Shown: positions 32,413-41,484, numbered from the stretch's first letter. The stretch is 64,000 bases of DNA from Pseudarthrobacter sp. W1I19 (GCF_030817835.1 NZ_JAUSZR010000001.1:682001-746000), one strand, 5' to 3'. A program made the numbers and translations. Notes: generated by a model not told the origin, from the letters alone.

Positions 32413-34092
32413 TTGACTGAACACCTGAACCTTTCCGGCGTTTCCCACGGCTACGGCGACCGCCTGCTGCTGGACGACATCAACCTGGCCATCACCGCGC
32501 GCGAGCACGTGGCGGTGGTGGGCGAAAACGGCGCCGGCAAATCCACCCTCCTGAGGATCCTGGCCGGGCATGAGCAGCCGCAGGAGGGCACCCTCACCAC
32601 CAGCGGCCGGGTCGGTTACCTCGCCCAGACCCATGGGCTGCCGGAGTCATTCACCGTGGGCGGAGCCATCGACGCGTCGCTCGCTTCCCTCCGCGCTCTG
32701 GAAGCGGAGCTGGACCGGCTCGAGGCCGGGCTGGCCGACGCCGCAGACCACGACCTGGAAACCTACGGGAGGCTGCAGACCGAATACCAGCTCCGGGAAG
32801 GCTACGCCGCCGAATCACGGGTGGAAGCTGCGCTGGACCGGCTGGGCCTGGGCGGCTTGGACCGGAACCGGACACTCGGATCGTTGTCCGGCGGCGAGCA
32901 GGAACGCGTGGCGCTGGCCTGCGTCCTGGCCGACCCCGCGGACGTCCTGCTCCTGGACGAACCCACCAACCATCTCGATGCCCGGGGCGTGGCATGGCTC
33001 GAGGAACGGCTGGCAGCGCACCGCGGCATCGTGGTGGTTGTTTCGCACGACAGGATGCTGCTCCGCAAGGTGGCCACCACGATCATCGAAGTCGACGCCG
33101 AGCGCCGTACCGTGACCCGCTACGGCAACGGTTATGACGGTTACCTCCGGGAGAAGGCCGCCGAACGCCAACGCTGGGTTCAGCAGTACCACGGCTGGCT
33201 GGACGCGATGGCAGCCGAGAAGCTCCAGGCGGAAACGCGGGCGGGGAACATGGGATACGGCCGCAAGCGCGACGGCGACAAAATGGCCTTCGGCTTCAAA
33301 ACGGGCACCTGGGAACGGGCCGCGAGCAGCCAGGTCCGCAATGCCCGGGAGCGGTTGCGGCGGCTCGAAGCCAGCCCGGTGGAGCAGCCGCCGGTGCCGT
33401 TGCGGCTCGCGCCGCCGGAATCCCTGGGTGCCGGGGTCCTTACTCCGGACAGTACCGATGGCCCCGTTTTGTCTGTCCGCGGCGTCAGCGTCCCGGGAAG
33501 ACTCCATGCCACCGATTTCGCCGCCGGTGCCGGCGAGAAGGTCCTGATCGTCGGGCCGAACGGTGCCGGCAAGTCCACGCTGCTGTCCGTGCTCGCCGGA
33601 ACCTTGGCGCCCGCGGGTGGGAGTGTCAGCCGGCCCGAGCGGGTGGGCTACCTGCAGCAGGAACTCGAACTTCCGCCGCGTCCGTCGCTCCGGCTGCTGC
33701 CCGCGTTCGCGGCGGGCCTGGGCGGCAACATCGACGAACATGCCGAAGCCCTGCTCGGACTGGGACTGTTCCGCACCAGTGAGTTCCACGTTCCTGTCGG
33801 CAGCCTCTCGGCCGGCCAGCAGCGCAGGCTTGCCCTCGCCCGGCTGCTGCTTGGCGGCTACGGCACCCTGATTGTGGACGAACCCACCAACCACCTGGCG
33901 CCGGTCCTGGTGGAACAGCTGGAGGAGGCGCTTGCAGGGTTCACTGGAACCGTGGTGATGGTCAGCCACGACCGCGCCCTCCGCAAATGGTTCGCAGCAT
34001 GCCAGCAAGCGGCCGGGGAAGGCAACGGCGGGAGCATCACCGGGCGCTGGATCCGCTACTCGATGGACCGGGGCGTGCTCGCGCGCGCGTGA
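32413..34092 (+). CDS. ABC-F family ATPase (translation factor / antibiotic-resistance type)
   Basis: A 559-residue protein with two ATPase domains and no membrane helices. Domain 1 has GENGAGKST, LSGGEQER and LLLDEPTNHLDA. Domain 2 has GPNGAGKST, LSAGQQRR (a variant signature) and LIVDEPTNHL. The linker (about 240-310) is basic and helical (EKAAERQRWVQQYHGWLDAM). ABC-F proteins bind the ribosome and can displace antibiotics. TTG at 32413 is chosen because GAGGA lies six bases upstream; the upstream in-frame TTG at 32398 lacks one. The long structured leader suggests induction by a ribosome inhibitor. Confidence 0.88.
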   Translation: MTEHLNLSGVSHGYGDRLLLDDINLAITAREHVAVVGENGAGKSTLLRILAGHEQPQEGTLTTSGRVGYLAQTHGLPESFTVGGAIDASLASLRALEAELDRLEAGLADAADHDLETYGRLQTEYQLREGYAAESRVEAALDRLGLGGLDRNRTLGSLSGGEQERVALACVLADPADVLLLDEPTNHLDARGVAWLEERLAAHRGIVVVVSHDRMLLRKVATTIIEVDAERRTVTRYGNGYDGYLREKAAERQRWVQQYHGWLDAMAAEKLQAETRAGNMGYGRKRDGDKMAFGFKTGTWERAASSQVRNARERLRRLEASPVEQPPVPLRLAPPESLGAGVLTPDSTDGPVLSVRGVSVPGRLHATDFAAGAGEKVLIVGPNGAGKSTLLSVLAGTLAPAGGSVSRPERVGYLQQELELPPRPSLRLLPAFAAGLGGNIDEHAEALLGLGLFRTSEFHVPVGSLSAGQQRRLALARLLLGGYGTLIVDEPTNHLAPVLVEQLEEALAGFTGTVVMVSHDRALRKWFAACQQAAGEGNGGSITGRWIRYSMDRGVLARA

Positions 34093-34217
34093 ACCTCGCA
34101 GGCCCCGAAAAACGGTGAGTTTTGCGTTAAAGGATCGTTACCGGGGAACCGGCAGGGGGAAACATGGGCGGCGCAGGATGGGCTGTAACAGTTGTTGCCG
34201 GCCGAAAGGGAATGCCC

Positions 34218-34565
34218 ATGCTGACCAAGAACCTTTTCCTCCAAGGCATCTTTCCCTTCCAGGGCGCCGGCATGGAAAAGCCGGTGCCCATCCACAGCGA
34301 GCTCTTGCACTACGTCCCGGACGGGGTCATTAACCAGACGTTGTACTTCCGCGGAGGTAACTCAAGCTCCGAACTGATCACCGTTGTCCTGCTGCGCAAC
34401 GGCGTGCCCATGCGGTACTTTCCCATTGGCGCCAAGAGCGACGTCCATGTGCCGCTGCGGGTGGTGGAGGACATCGAGGGCGGGTCCGCCGTCGAGCTTT
34501 ACATTGCGGCCCCGGACGGCGTCAGCGGGTCCGTGGTGATCGACCTGGGGATGGTGGAGCACTGA
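34218..34565 (+). CDS. Uncharacterised 115-residue protein upstream of nirB
   Basis: I do not recognise this family. The protein is soluble, with alternating hydrophobic and polar residues that suggest beta structure (LYFRGGNSSSELITVVLLRN, then VPLRVVEDIEGGSAVELYIA). It contains no cysteines, so it is not an iron-sulfur protein. GAAAGGG (34204-34210) fits the ATG at 34218 better than the ATG at 34212. Its TGA overlaps the nirB ATG by one base, so it is translationally coupled to nitrite reductase and probably functions with it or with nitrate/nitrite metabolism. Confidence 0.75.
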   Translation: MLTKNLFLQGIFPFQGAGMEKPVPIHSELLHYVPDGVINQTLYFRGGNSSSELITVVLLRNGVPMRYFPIGAKSDVHVPLRVVEDIEGGSAVELYIAAPDGVSGSVVIDLGMVEH

Positions 34566-37093
34566 TGACCAGCCTGCTGGAGACTCCACGCACCCGGTCA
34601 TCCGGGCAGGTTCCCGCAAGCCAGGGCACACGCCGGCGGCTGGTGGTGATCGGCAACGGCATGGCCGGAGCCCGGGCTGTGGAGGAAATCCTGGCCCGCG
34701 GCGGTGCCGCCCAGTTCAGCATCACGATGTTCGGCGATGAGCCCTACGGAAACTACAACCGGATCATGCTCAGCCACGTCCTCTCCGGCGAGGAAAGTGA
34801 CGCCGACATCTTCCTCAATTCCCTGTCCTGGTACCAGGACAACGGCATCACGCTGCACGCCGGCGTGAGGGTGGACAGGATCGACCGGTTCACGAAACAC
34901 GCCTTCTCCAGCGACGGCAGGGTGACACCCTACGACACGCTGATCATCGCCACCGGGAGCCACTCGCACATGCCGCCGATGGACGGGCTTTACACCCCGG
35001 GCGGGTCGGTCAAGCAGGGCGTGTTCGGGTTCCGCACCATCGATGACACCCGCAAGATGGTGGCGTATGCCCAGCATGATCACCACCGGCGGGCGGTGGT
35101 GATAGGCGGTGGACTTCTGGGGCTTGAAGCAGCCTACGGGTTGCGGAGTCACGGCATTGAGGTTGACGTGGTCCATTCCGCCGGTCACCTCATGAGCGCG
35201 CAGATGGGGCCCGACGGCGGTGCAGTGCTCCGCCGCAGCGTCGAGGCCCTGGGCATTGGGGTACTCACCGGCAGCCGCACCACGGCGGTGCTGGGCAGCG
35301 ACAGTGTCACCGCTGTCAGTCTCCGCGACGGCACCGTGATTGCGTGCGACATGGTGGTGGTGGCCACAGGAATCCGCCCGAACGTGGACTTCGCTGTCCT
35401 GAGCGGCCTGCCCGTGGAACGGGCGATTGTGGTGGATGACCGTCTGCGGGTGCAGGACGAGGATGACATTTACGCGGTGGGGGAGTGCGTCCAGCACCGG
35501 GGAGAGGTGTACGGGCTCGTGGCGCCGCTCTGGGAGCAGGCAGTTGTGCTGGCCAACCAGGTAACAGGGACGGACACCTCAGCCCTTTACCTGGGTTCGC
35601 GCACCGCCACCAAACTGAAGGTGGCCGGCGTCGAGGTTGCCTCCATGGGCCTGCACGGGCCGGAACTCGACACCGACGAGCACATTGTCTTCTCCGAACC
35701 GAGCCGGGGCGTCTTCAAATCCATTGTGGTGCGGGACAACAAGATGGTGGGCGCCACCCTCCTTGGCGACAGCCGGAAGGTGGCCTACCTCACCCAAGCG
35801 TACGACCGCGGGCTGCCCCTGCCCGAGGAACGGATCGGGCTGATGTTCGACCTTGGGACACCTGAGGGGGACACCGGAGTTGCCGATCTCAGCGACGACG
35901 CGCAGGTGTGCAACTGCAACGGCGTCAGCAAAAAGACACTGGTGGACGCCGTGCAGGGCGGCTGCTCAAGCGTTGCCGGAGCCATGGAAGCAACCCGCGC
36001 CGGCAAGGGCTGCGGCTCGTGCAAGCTGCTGGTGCGGCAGGTGGTGGAATGGGCTGCGGACGGAGCCGTGGTCGAGGACCCGGCGGCCACCTACTACGTC
36101 CCCGCCATTCCGCTGGACAAGGCGGCGCTGATGGCGGAAATCCGGAAGCGCGGGCTGCGGTCGGTCTCCGCCGTGTTCCAGGCCCTCGCGCCCGGCGGCG
36201 AGGATGCGAAGTCCAAGATGGGGCTGGCCTCGCTGCTAAAGATGATGCTGGCTGACCGGTACATTGACGAACGCGACGCCCGGTTCATCAACGACCGCGT
36301 GCACGCCAATATCCAGCGCGACGGCACCTTCTCGGTGGTGCCGCAGATGAAAGGCGGCGTGACGACCGTCCAGCAGTTGCGCCGCATCGCCGACGTCGCC
36401 GAAAAACACAACGTCCCGCTGATTAAGCTCACCGGCGGGCAGCGGATCGACCTGCTGGGGATCCGCAAGGAGGACCTGCCCCAGGTGTGGGCGGACCTGG
36501 ACATGCCTTCGGGTTACGCATACGGCAAGAGCTTCCGCACCGTGAAGACCTGTGTGGGCAAGGACTTCTGCCGCTACGGAACAGGGGATTCCACCAGGCT
36601 TGGCGTCGAGATCGAATCGCGTTTCCAGGGGATCGAGGCGCCGGCCAAGCTGAAACTTGCAGTGTCCGGGTGCCCCCGGAACTGTGCGGAGTCACTGGTG
36701 AAGGACGTAGGCGTGGTGGCCGTGGAAGGCGGCCGGTGGGAGATCTATGTGGGTGGCGCTGCCGGTGCCCACATCCGCAAGGGCGATCTCCTTGCCACAG
36801 TTGATGATCCCGAAGAGGTCAAGATTCTCGCCGGCAGGTTCATGCAGTACTACCGGGAACGCGCCAACTGGCTGGAACGGACGTACTCGTTCGTCCCGCG
36901 GGTGGGCATTGAACACCTGCGGAACGTGATTGTGGCCGACTCGGAGGGCATCGCGGCGCAGTTGGACGCCGCGATGCAGGACTCGGTGGACAGCTACGAG
37001 GACCCCTGGACGGAACGCACGGACCCGATGACGCCGGGGCAGTTCCGCACCTCGCTGCCGCTGACTGTGCTCCCACAGGTACCCGTCCGATGA
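34565..37093 (+). CDS. nirB: NAD(P)H-dependent nitrite reductase, large subunit
   Basis: An 842-residue multidomain cytoplasmic enzyme, reducing nitrite to ammonium with six electrons. The N-terminal FAD/NAD part has VVIGNGMAGARAVEEI and VVIGGGLLGLEAAYGL. A BFD-type [2Fe-2S] region follows (VCNCNGVSKKTLVDAV, then GKGCGSCKLL). The C-terminal half carries the [4Fe-4S]/sirohaem cysteines TCVGKDFCRYG and AVSGCPRNCAESLVKDVG. It overlaps nirD by four bases. Dissimilatory or assimilatory use cannot be told from the gene alone. Confidence 0.95.
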   Translation: MTSLLETPRTRSSGQVPASQGTRRRLVVIGNGMAGARAVEEILARGGAAQFSITMFGDEPYGNYNRIMLSHVLSGEESDADIFLNSLSWYQDNGITLHAGVRVDRIDRFTKHAFSSDGRVTPYDTLIIATGSHSHMPPMDGLYTPGGSVKQGVFGFRTIDDTRKMVAYAQHDHHRRAVVIGGGLLGLEAAYGLRSHGIEVDVVHSAGHLMSAQMGPDGGAVLRRSVEALGIGVLTGSRTTAVLGSDSVTAVSLRDGTVIACDMVVVATGIRPNVDFAVLSGLPVERAIVVDDRLRVQDEDDIYAVGECVQHRGEVYGLVAPLWEQAVVLANQVTGTDTSALYLGSRTATKLKVAGVEVASMGLHGPELDTDEHIVFSEPSRGVFKSIVVRDNKMVGATLLGDSRKVAYLTQAYDRGLPLPEERIGLMFDLGTPEGDTGVADLSDDAQVCNCNGVSKKTLVDAVQGGCSSVAGAMEATRAGKGCGSCKLLVRQVVEWAADGAVVEDPAATYYVPAIPLDKAALMAEIRKRGLRSVSAVFQALAPGGEDAKSKMGLASLLKMMLADRYIDERDARFINDRVHANIQRDGTFSVVPQMKGGVTTVQQLRRIADVAEKHNVPLIKLTGGQRIDLLGIRKEDLPQVWADLDMPSGYAYGKSFRTVKTCVGKDFCRYGTGDSTRLGVEIESRFQGIEAPAKLKLAVSGCPRNCAESLVKDVGVVAVEGGRWEIYVGGAAGAHIRKGDLLATVDDPEEVKILAGRFMQYYRERANWLERTYSFVPRVGIEHLRNVIVADSEGIAAQLDAAMQDSVDSYEDPWTERTDPMTPGQFRTSLPLTVLPQVPVR

Positions 37094-37425
37094 GCGCCGG
37101 GGCTATGGCTGACGGAAAGGCGTATGTGCTGGGCCCGGTGGAGCAGATTCCGCCGGGCGAGGGCAGGGCCTTTGCAGTGGACGGCGGGCAGGTGGCCGTA
37201 TTCCGGCTCCGTGACGGCTCGCTCCGGGCGCTCCCTGCCGTCTGCCCGCACAAGGGCGGCCCGCTGGCCGACGGCACCATTGACCTCAACGTGGTGGTGT
37301 GTCCGCTGCACCAGCACGCATTCGACCTGGCCACAGGCTGTTCCCTGACCGGCGCGGACAACCTTCGCCCTTACGTGGTCTCCACCGACGGGCAGCAGAA
37401 TCTGGTCCTGCAGATGCCGGTGTAG
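37090..37425 (+). CDS. nirD: Nitrite reductase small subunit (Rieske-type)
   Basis: A 111-residue Rieske-fold protein with the two-Cys/two-His [2Fe-2S] pattern intact: CPHKGGPLADG and VVCPLHQHAFDLATG. Many NirD proteins lack these ligands, so here a cluster could be present. It shares an ATGA overlap with nirB and would form the NirBD complex. Probably the last gene of the operon. Confidence 0.92.
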   Translation: MSAGAMADGKAYVLGPVEQIPPGEGRAFAVDGGQVAVFRLRDGSLRALPAVCPHKGGPLADGTIDLNVVVCPLHQHAFDLATGCSLTGADNLRPYVVSTDGQQNLVLQMPV

Positions 37426-37456
37426 CGCGCGTCACGTAGCACCCCTGAGCGTCTTG

Positions 37457-37599
37457 TAAGATAGACGAGCCGCTCGAAGCTTCGGCGCCACGAGAGATTC
37501 CGATCACATTCGGTTGCCCAACGGGCATTTCCCCGAATTTTGTGAGGGGAATCATTTGTGTCCCGGATGCGGCCAACCCCCAACCCACAAGGAACCGTT
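37457..37599 (+). promoter_or_regulatory. 5' leader of the amino-acid permease
   Basis: TAAGAT (37457-37462) could be a -10 box, giving a leader of roughly 90-130 bases. GCCC-AAC-GGGC forms a small hairpin at 37516-37526. TTCCCC (37529-37534) pairs with GGGGAA (37546-37551), which is the ribosome-binding site of the upstream GTG at 37558. A second ribosome-binding site, AAGGA (37589-37593), serves the GTG at 37600. The leader does not match a riboswitch class I can recognise. Confidence 0.35.
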
Positions 37600-39060
37600 G
37601 TGCCTCAAAGTACCCCCACCGATCTCCAGAACCCCACGGCACCATCCACCGCCGTCGACCCCACCCTCAGCGCCGAGGGCTACAGCAAAACGCTGGGCAG
37701 GCGCCACGTCACCATGATCGCCATGGGCGGCGCCATCGGCGTCGGCCTGTTCATGGGTGCCGGCGGGCGCCTCGCCTCCACCGGCCCGGCCCTGATTTTC
37801 TCCTACGCCATCGCCGGCGTCATCGCCTACCTGCTCATGCGGGCACTCGGCGAACTCATCATGTACCGCCAGACCTCCGGCTCCTTCGTCAGCTACGCCG
37901 GCGAGATGTTCGGCAAAAAGGGCGCCTACCTCTCCGGTTGGATGTACTTCATCAACTGGGGAATGACCGGCATCGCAGAACTGATCGCCATCGGCCTGTA
38001 CTTCCAGTTCTTCTTCCCCAACGTTCCGGTGGAAGCCTCCGCCATCGCCGCGCTGGCGCTCCTGGTGGCAGTGAACCTGCTCAGCGTCAAGGCGTTTGGT
38101 GAGTTCGAATTCTGGGCCTCCTGCCTCAAGGTGGGCGCCATCCTGATCTTCCTGGCCGTGGGCACGTACATGGTGGTCACCAACGCCCAGGTGGGTGACG
38201 GCCACGCCTCGGTGGCGAACCTCTTCGCCGCTGAGGGCGGCATGTTCCCCAAGGGCGCGCTGGTGATGGTCCTGGTCCTCAACGCCGTGATCTTCGCCTA
38301 CAACGGCATCGAACTGGTGGGCATCACCGCCGGCGAGATGCAGAACCCGGAACGCGAAGTGCCCAAGGCGATCCGCGCCGTCGTACTCCGCATTGTGGTG
38401 TTCTACGTCGGCTCCGTCACCCTGCTTGCCATGCTGCTGCCCTCGGACCAGTACGTGGCCGGGACCTCGCCGTTCGTCACAGTCTTCGGCCAGATGGGCC
38501 TGGGTTGGGTGGGCGACGTAATGAACATGATCGTGATCACCGCGGCCCTGTCCTCCTGCAACTCGGGCCTGTACTCGATCGGCCGCGTGTTCCGCACCAT
38601 GGCCAACAACGGCCACGCTCCGCAGTGGCTCACCAAGATGTCCAAGCGCCACGTCCCGTACGCGGCCATCCTTGCCATCGCAGCCTTCTACCTGGTGGGC
38701 ATCCTGCTGAACATCTGGCTGGGCGGCTCCTACGCGTTCGACCTGGCGCTCAACTCGGCCTCCATCGGCGTGATCTTCTGCTGGGGCTCCATCTTCGCCA
38801 GCCAGATTGTGCTGCGCCACCGCAAGGGTGTTACGTCCAGCCTGCCGATGCCCGGTTCGCCGTGGACCAGCTGGGCCGGCCTGGTTGGCCTGCTCGCCAT
38901 CACGGTGCTGATCGGCTTCGACACCATGACCAGCAAGAGCGGCGAGGTCTTCTACCTGGGCCTCTGGACACTGGCCACCATCCCGTTCTTTGCGGTGGTC
39001 CTGTGGCTGGGCTGGCAGAAGGTCAAGAACAACCAGCCCAAGAGCGAGCTGTACAGCTAG
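37600..39060 (+). CDS. Amino-acid permease (APC superfamily, AAT family)
   Basis: A 486-residue transporter with twelve predicted helices. The AAT-family signature lies near the start: KTLGRRHVTMIAMGGAIGVG, then FMGAG and ALGELIMYRQTSGSFVSYAG. It also has FAYNGIELVGITAGEMQNPER. GTG at 37600 has AAGGA six bases upstream; GTG at 37558 in frame also has a good site (GAGGGGA), which would add 14 residues. The substrate is a neutral or basic amino acid, not determinable by eye. It follows nirBD after about 170 bases. Confidence 0.9.
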   Translation: MPQSTPTDLQNPTAPSTAVDPTLSAEGYSKTLGRRHVTMIAMGGAIGVGLFMGAGGRLASTGPALIFSYAIAGVIAYLLMRALGELIMYRQTSGSFVSYAGEMFGKKGAYLSGWMYFINWGMTGIAELIAIGLYFQFFFPNVPVEASAIAALALLVAVNLLSVKAFGEFEFWASCLKVGAILIFLAVGTYMVVTNAQVGDGHASVANLFAAEGGMFPKGALVMVLVLNAVIFAYNGIELVGITAGEMQNPEREVPKAIRAVVLRIVVFYVGSVTLLAMLLPSDQYVAGTSPFVTVFGQMGLGWVGDVMNMIVITAALSSCNSGLYSIGRVFRTMANNGHAPQWLTKMSKRHVPYAAILAIAAFYLVGILLNIWLGGSYAFDLALNSASIGVIFCWGSIFASQIVLRHRKGVTSSLPMPGSPWTSWAGLVGLLAITVLIGFDTMTSKSGEVFYLGLWTLATIPFFAVVLWLGWQKVKNNQPKSELYS

Positions 39061-39097
39061 GGCTTTATTCGGCAGGCCGGTGAGCCTGTCAAAACCG

Positions 39098-39135
39098 CGA
39101 CGGCGGGTCACCCTCCCGGGGGTGGCCCGCCGTCG
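39098..39135 (+). terminator. Terminator after the permease gene
   Basis: CGACGGCGGGTCACC (39098-39112) pairs with GGTGGCCCGCCGTCG (39121-39135), 15 bp with one G-U pair, followed by TCGTTT. It is symmetric enough to act also on transcription arriving from the minus-strand gene at 39205. Confidence 0.75.
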
Positions 39136-39170
39136 TCGTTTCTCGGCCCATTCCGCGGCCCGAGGATCTG

Positions 39171-39230
39171 AATCGCCGGAATGGTGCCGGGTAGCCGGAA
39201 TGCTTCAGCGTCCAGGCATTGTACCGGCGA
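39171..39230 (+). repeat. Palindromic repeat, copy 1
   Basis: About 60 bases containing GGAATGGTGCCGGGTAGCCG and, after a short gap, CAGCGTCC and GGCA. It closely matches copy 2 at 40247-40308 in the same orientation. The arms ATCGCCGG (39172-39179) and CCGGCGAT (39224-39231) pair perfectly; the inner arms pair imperfectly. It contains the stop codon and last codons of the AbiEi-like gene. Confidence 0.65.
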
Positions 39231-40179
39231 TCCGGACGCTGTCGCGGTGGGAGAGGGCTGTGAGGATCCGGTTCTTGAACTCGTGCTCCCGGAAGAGATC
39301 CTTCCATTCCACCCGAACGAACAGCCACCCGTCTTCAGTGAGTGCCTTCTCCCGGCGCCGCTCCTGGAACAGGACCTCGGCGGTGGGTGCGTAGTCGAAG
39401 TACTTGACCTTTCCGTCGAACTCGAGAGCCACTTTTTTGTCCCTCCATGCGAAATCAAGACGGTGCCAGCCCAGACGGCTCCTGACCTCGACCTGTGCCT
39501 CGGGCATGGGCAGCTTCAGGCGTGCAAGGAGTTCCCGGGTCAGCGTTTCTCCGGCCGATTCGGCGCTGGCTTCCGCGTGGGCAAGTACGAGCCGGAGGTT
39601 TCTTACTCCGCTGTGGCCTGACAGATTATCGGCCATGGCATTCATAAGATCGAAGTTGGCACCAAGCCGGAGTGCCTGGTCGGCGAGTACCAGCGCTTGG
39701 CGGTAATCAAGCATCATGCAGCAGTCCACGACAGTTCGCTCAAGGGCCGTCACCCTAAGTCTTCCGATCGTTGTTACTTCCGAGTCGGTGTAGGGCCGGC
39801 TGTGGCCCCGGACATCTTTCCCGAGCCGCTCGCCGGACGGCCGCACCCGAAGCAGGATGTGGATCAGGTCATCCACGTTCCATAGGAAGAGCTTGTGCAA
39901 GCGTGCCGCGGAGGTGTGGCTGTAGACGAAGTTTCCCGTTGAGGTGGTCAGTGTCCCGTGGGCGTGGGCATGGATCAACTGCACGCTGCGAACTGCAGCG
40001 GACTGCTTCTCCCACAAGGAGGCGCGGATGTAGCAGCCGTACCTCAGTCGGACAAGGCTTCCGCAACCGACCAGACGCCGGATGGCCCTCGAATTGAGCC
40101 CGCTGGCATGCAGTTGGCCAGTCCGCCACAGGTTTCCTGCGGTGGGCAGCTGTGGCAAAGATGCGGGGAGCTGTGTCAT
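39205..40179 (-). CDS. AbiEi-antitoxin-like / DUF559 endonuclease-fold protein
   Basis: A 324-residue protein. The N-terminal 90 residues read like the winged-helix of type IV AbiEi antitoxin-like proteins (RTGQLHASGLNSRAIRRLVG, then LVRLRYGCYI). The C-terminal 110 residues have a VSR/DUF559 nuclease-like pattern: RLDFAWRDKKVALEFDGKVKYF, shown here split, then ERRREKALTEDGWLFVRVEW. No AbiEii-like toxin gene is adjacent. Its last residues (RIAGTMPGR) come from within repeat copy 1, and copy 2 lies 67 bp before its start. Such proteins are frequent and mobile in actinobacteria. The activity is unknown. Confidence 0.78.
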   Translation of the reverse strand: MTQLPASLPQLPTAGNLWRTGQLHASGLNSRAIRRLVGCGSLVRLRYGCYIRASLWEKQSAAVRSVQLIHAHAHGTLTTSTGNFVYSHTSAARLHKLFLWNVDDLIHILLRVRPSGERLGKDVRGHSRPYTDSEVTTIGRLRVTALERTVVDCCMMLDYRQALVLADQALRLGANFDLMNAMADNLSGHSGVRNLRLVLAHAEASAESAGETLTRELLARLKLPMPEAQVEVRSRLGWHRLDFAWRDKKVALEFDGKVKYFDYAPTAEVLFQERRREKALTEDGWLFVRVEWKDLFREHEFKNRILTALSHRDSVRIAGTMPGR

Positions 40180-40246
40180 TCACCCAGCTTCAGGTGCCTG
40201 CGCCGTCCGGGGCCAGGGCCGGCGTCGTTATGTGGAAAAGTCCCAC

Positions 40247-40308
40247 AATCGCTGGAATGGTGCCGGGTAGCCGGAACCTTGCAGCGTCCCGGCACCGTTT
40301 CAGCGATT
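40247..40308 (+). repeat. Palindromic repeat, copy 2
   Basis: The arms 40247-40267 and 40288-40308 form a 21-bp stem with only two G-U pairs, around a 20-base loop that begins TAGCCGGAA. Sequence and loop match copy 1 at 39171-39230. It lies between the AbiEi-like gene and dinB, which are divergently oriented. It looks like a REP-type element; other copies elsewhere in the genome are expected. Confidence 0.7.
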
Positions 40309-40321
40309 ACGACGGCGGGCG

Positions 40322-41437
40322 GTGGAGACAGTGGTGCCGTACGCGCTGCCGGGGCAGACTGGGCTTGTGAGTGAACCGTGGGTGCTGCATGTGGACCTTG
40401 ACCAGTTCATCGCGGCCGTCGAGGTGCTGCGCCGGCCCGAGCTTGCGGGCAAACCGTTGATTGTTGGCGGCCGCGGCGATCCCACCGAGCGCGCGGTAGT
40501 ATCCACGGCCTCGTACGAGGCCAGGGTGTATGGGGTGGGCTCGGGGATGCCGCTGCGCGTTGCCGCCCGGAAAGTGCCCGACGCCGTTATCCTGCCGGTG
40601 GACCATGAGGCCTACCTGGAAGCATCGGACAACGTTATGGCGGTGCTGCGCTCACAACCCGGCGCCACGGTCCAGGTGCTTGGCTGGGATGAAGCGTTTG
40701 TGGGGGTGCAGGCGGAGGATCCCGAGGCCTTTGCCCGGGAGATGCAGCGTGCCGTCCTTGAAAGGACCCGGCTGCACTGCAGCGTGGGCATCGGCGACAC
40801 CCTGGTCCGGGCCAAAGTGGCGACGACGTTCGGCAAGCCTGCAGGCGTCTTCCGGCTTACCGGCGAGAACTGGCTTGAGGTTATGGGGAGCCGGCCCACC
40901 ATCGAGCTGTGGGGCGTGGGAACGAAGGTGTCGCGCCGCCTTGCCACGCTCGGCATCAAGACCGTCGCCCAGCTTGCGGGGTCCAACCCCGATGACCTGG
41001 TCCCCGAGTTCGGGCCGAAGATGGGCCCTTGGTATGCGCAGCTTGGGCGGGGCGATGGTTCGCGGACGGTGGATGACACCCCCTGGGTGGCGCGCGGGCA
41101 CAGCCGGGAAACCACGTTCCAGCGGGACCTCACGGAAGCCGGGCAGATAGATGAGGCCGTCAGGGAGCTGGCGGCGCATGTGCTGGAAGACGTCGCAGCC
41201 GAGGGGCGCCCTGTGGTGGGTCTGACGCTCAAGGTTCGGTACGCCCCGTTCATCACGAAGACGTATGCCCGGAAGATTCCCGAGACATCAGATCCTGCAG
41301 AAGTACTCGCCCGGGCCCTCGACCTTATGGCCAAGATCGAGCCGGAACGTCCCATCCGGCTGCTCGGGTTGCGGGCCGAAATGACCATGCCCGAAGACTC
41401 CCGGCAAGGGCATACCCCTACCCGCAGCGGATGGTGA
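40322..41437 (+). CDS. dinB: DNA polymerase IV (Y-family, DinB)
   Basis: A 371-residue Y-family polymerase for translesion synthesis. Catalytic motifs are LHVDLDQFIAAVEVLRRPEL near the start and VLGWDEAFVGVQ, with SVGIGDTLVRAKVATTFGKP and LWGVGTKVSRRLATLGIKT (helix-hairpin-helix) following, and a little-finger domain at the end. No beta-clamp motif is obvious at the C-terminus. The frame opens at GTG 40322, but GTG 40367 (15 residues later, directly before EPWVLHVDLDQF) is equally plausible because the repeat hairpin ends only 13 bases before 40322. No LexA box is evident. Confidence 0.9.
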   Translation: METVVPYALPGQTGLVSEPWVLHVDLDQFIAAVEVLRRPELAGKPLIVGGRGDPTERAVVSTASYEARVYGVGSGMPLRVAARKVPDAVILPVDHEAYLEASDNVMAVLRSQPGATVQVLGWDEAFVGVQAEDPEAFAREMQRAVLERTRLHCSVGIGDTLVRAKVATTFGKPAGVFRLTGENWLEVMGSRPTIELWGVGTKVSRRLATLGIKTVAQLAGSNPDDLVPEFGPKMGPWYAQLGRGDGSRTVDDTPWVARGHSRETTFQRDLTEAGQIDEAVRELAAHVLEDVAAEGRPVVGLTLKVRYAPFITKTYARKIPETSDPAEVLARALDLMAKIEPERPIRLLGLRAEMTMPEDSRQGHTPTRSGW

Positions 41438-41484
41438 TGGTTCCGCCGGATGGCTCCGCCGGGGATCAACACCCGGACAAACAG

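Noticed and set aside
37440..37558. Possible guanidine-II (mini-ykkC) riboswitch, because ACGA and ACGG occur
   Set aside because: The two tetranucleotides are not in properly paired hairpin loops and the spacing is wrong. No other known class fits.
37552..39111. 519-codon antisense frame over the permease
   Set aside because: Shadow of the AAT permease on the plus strand; no motif and no ribosome-binding site.
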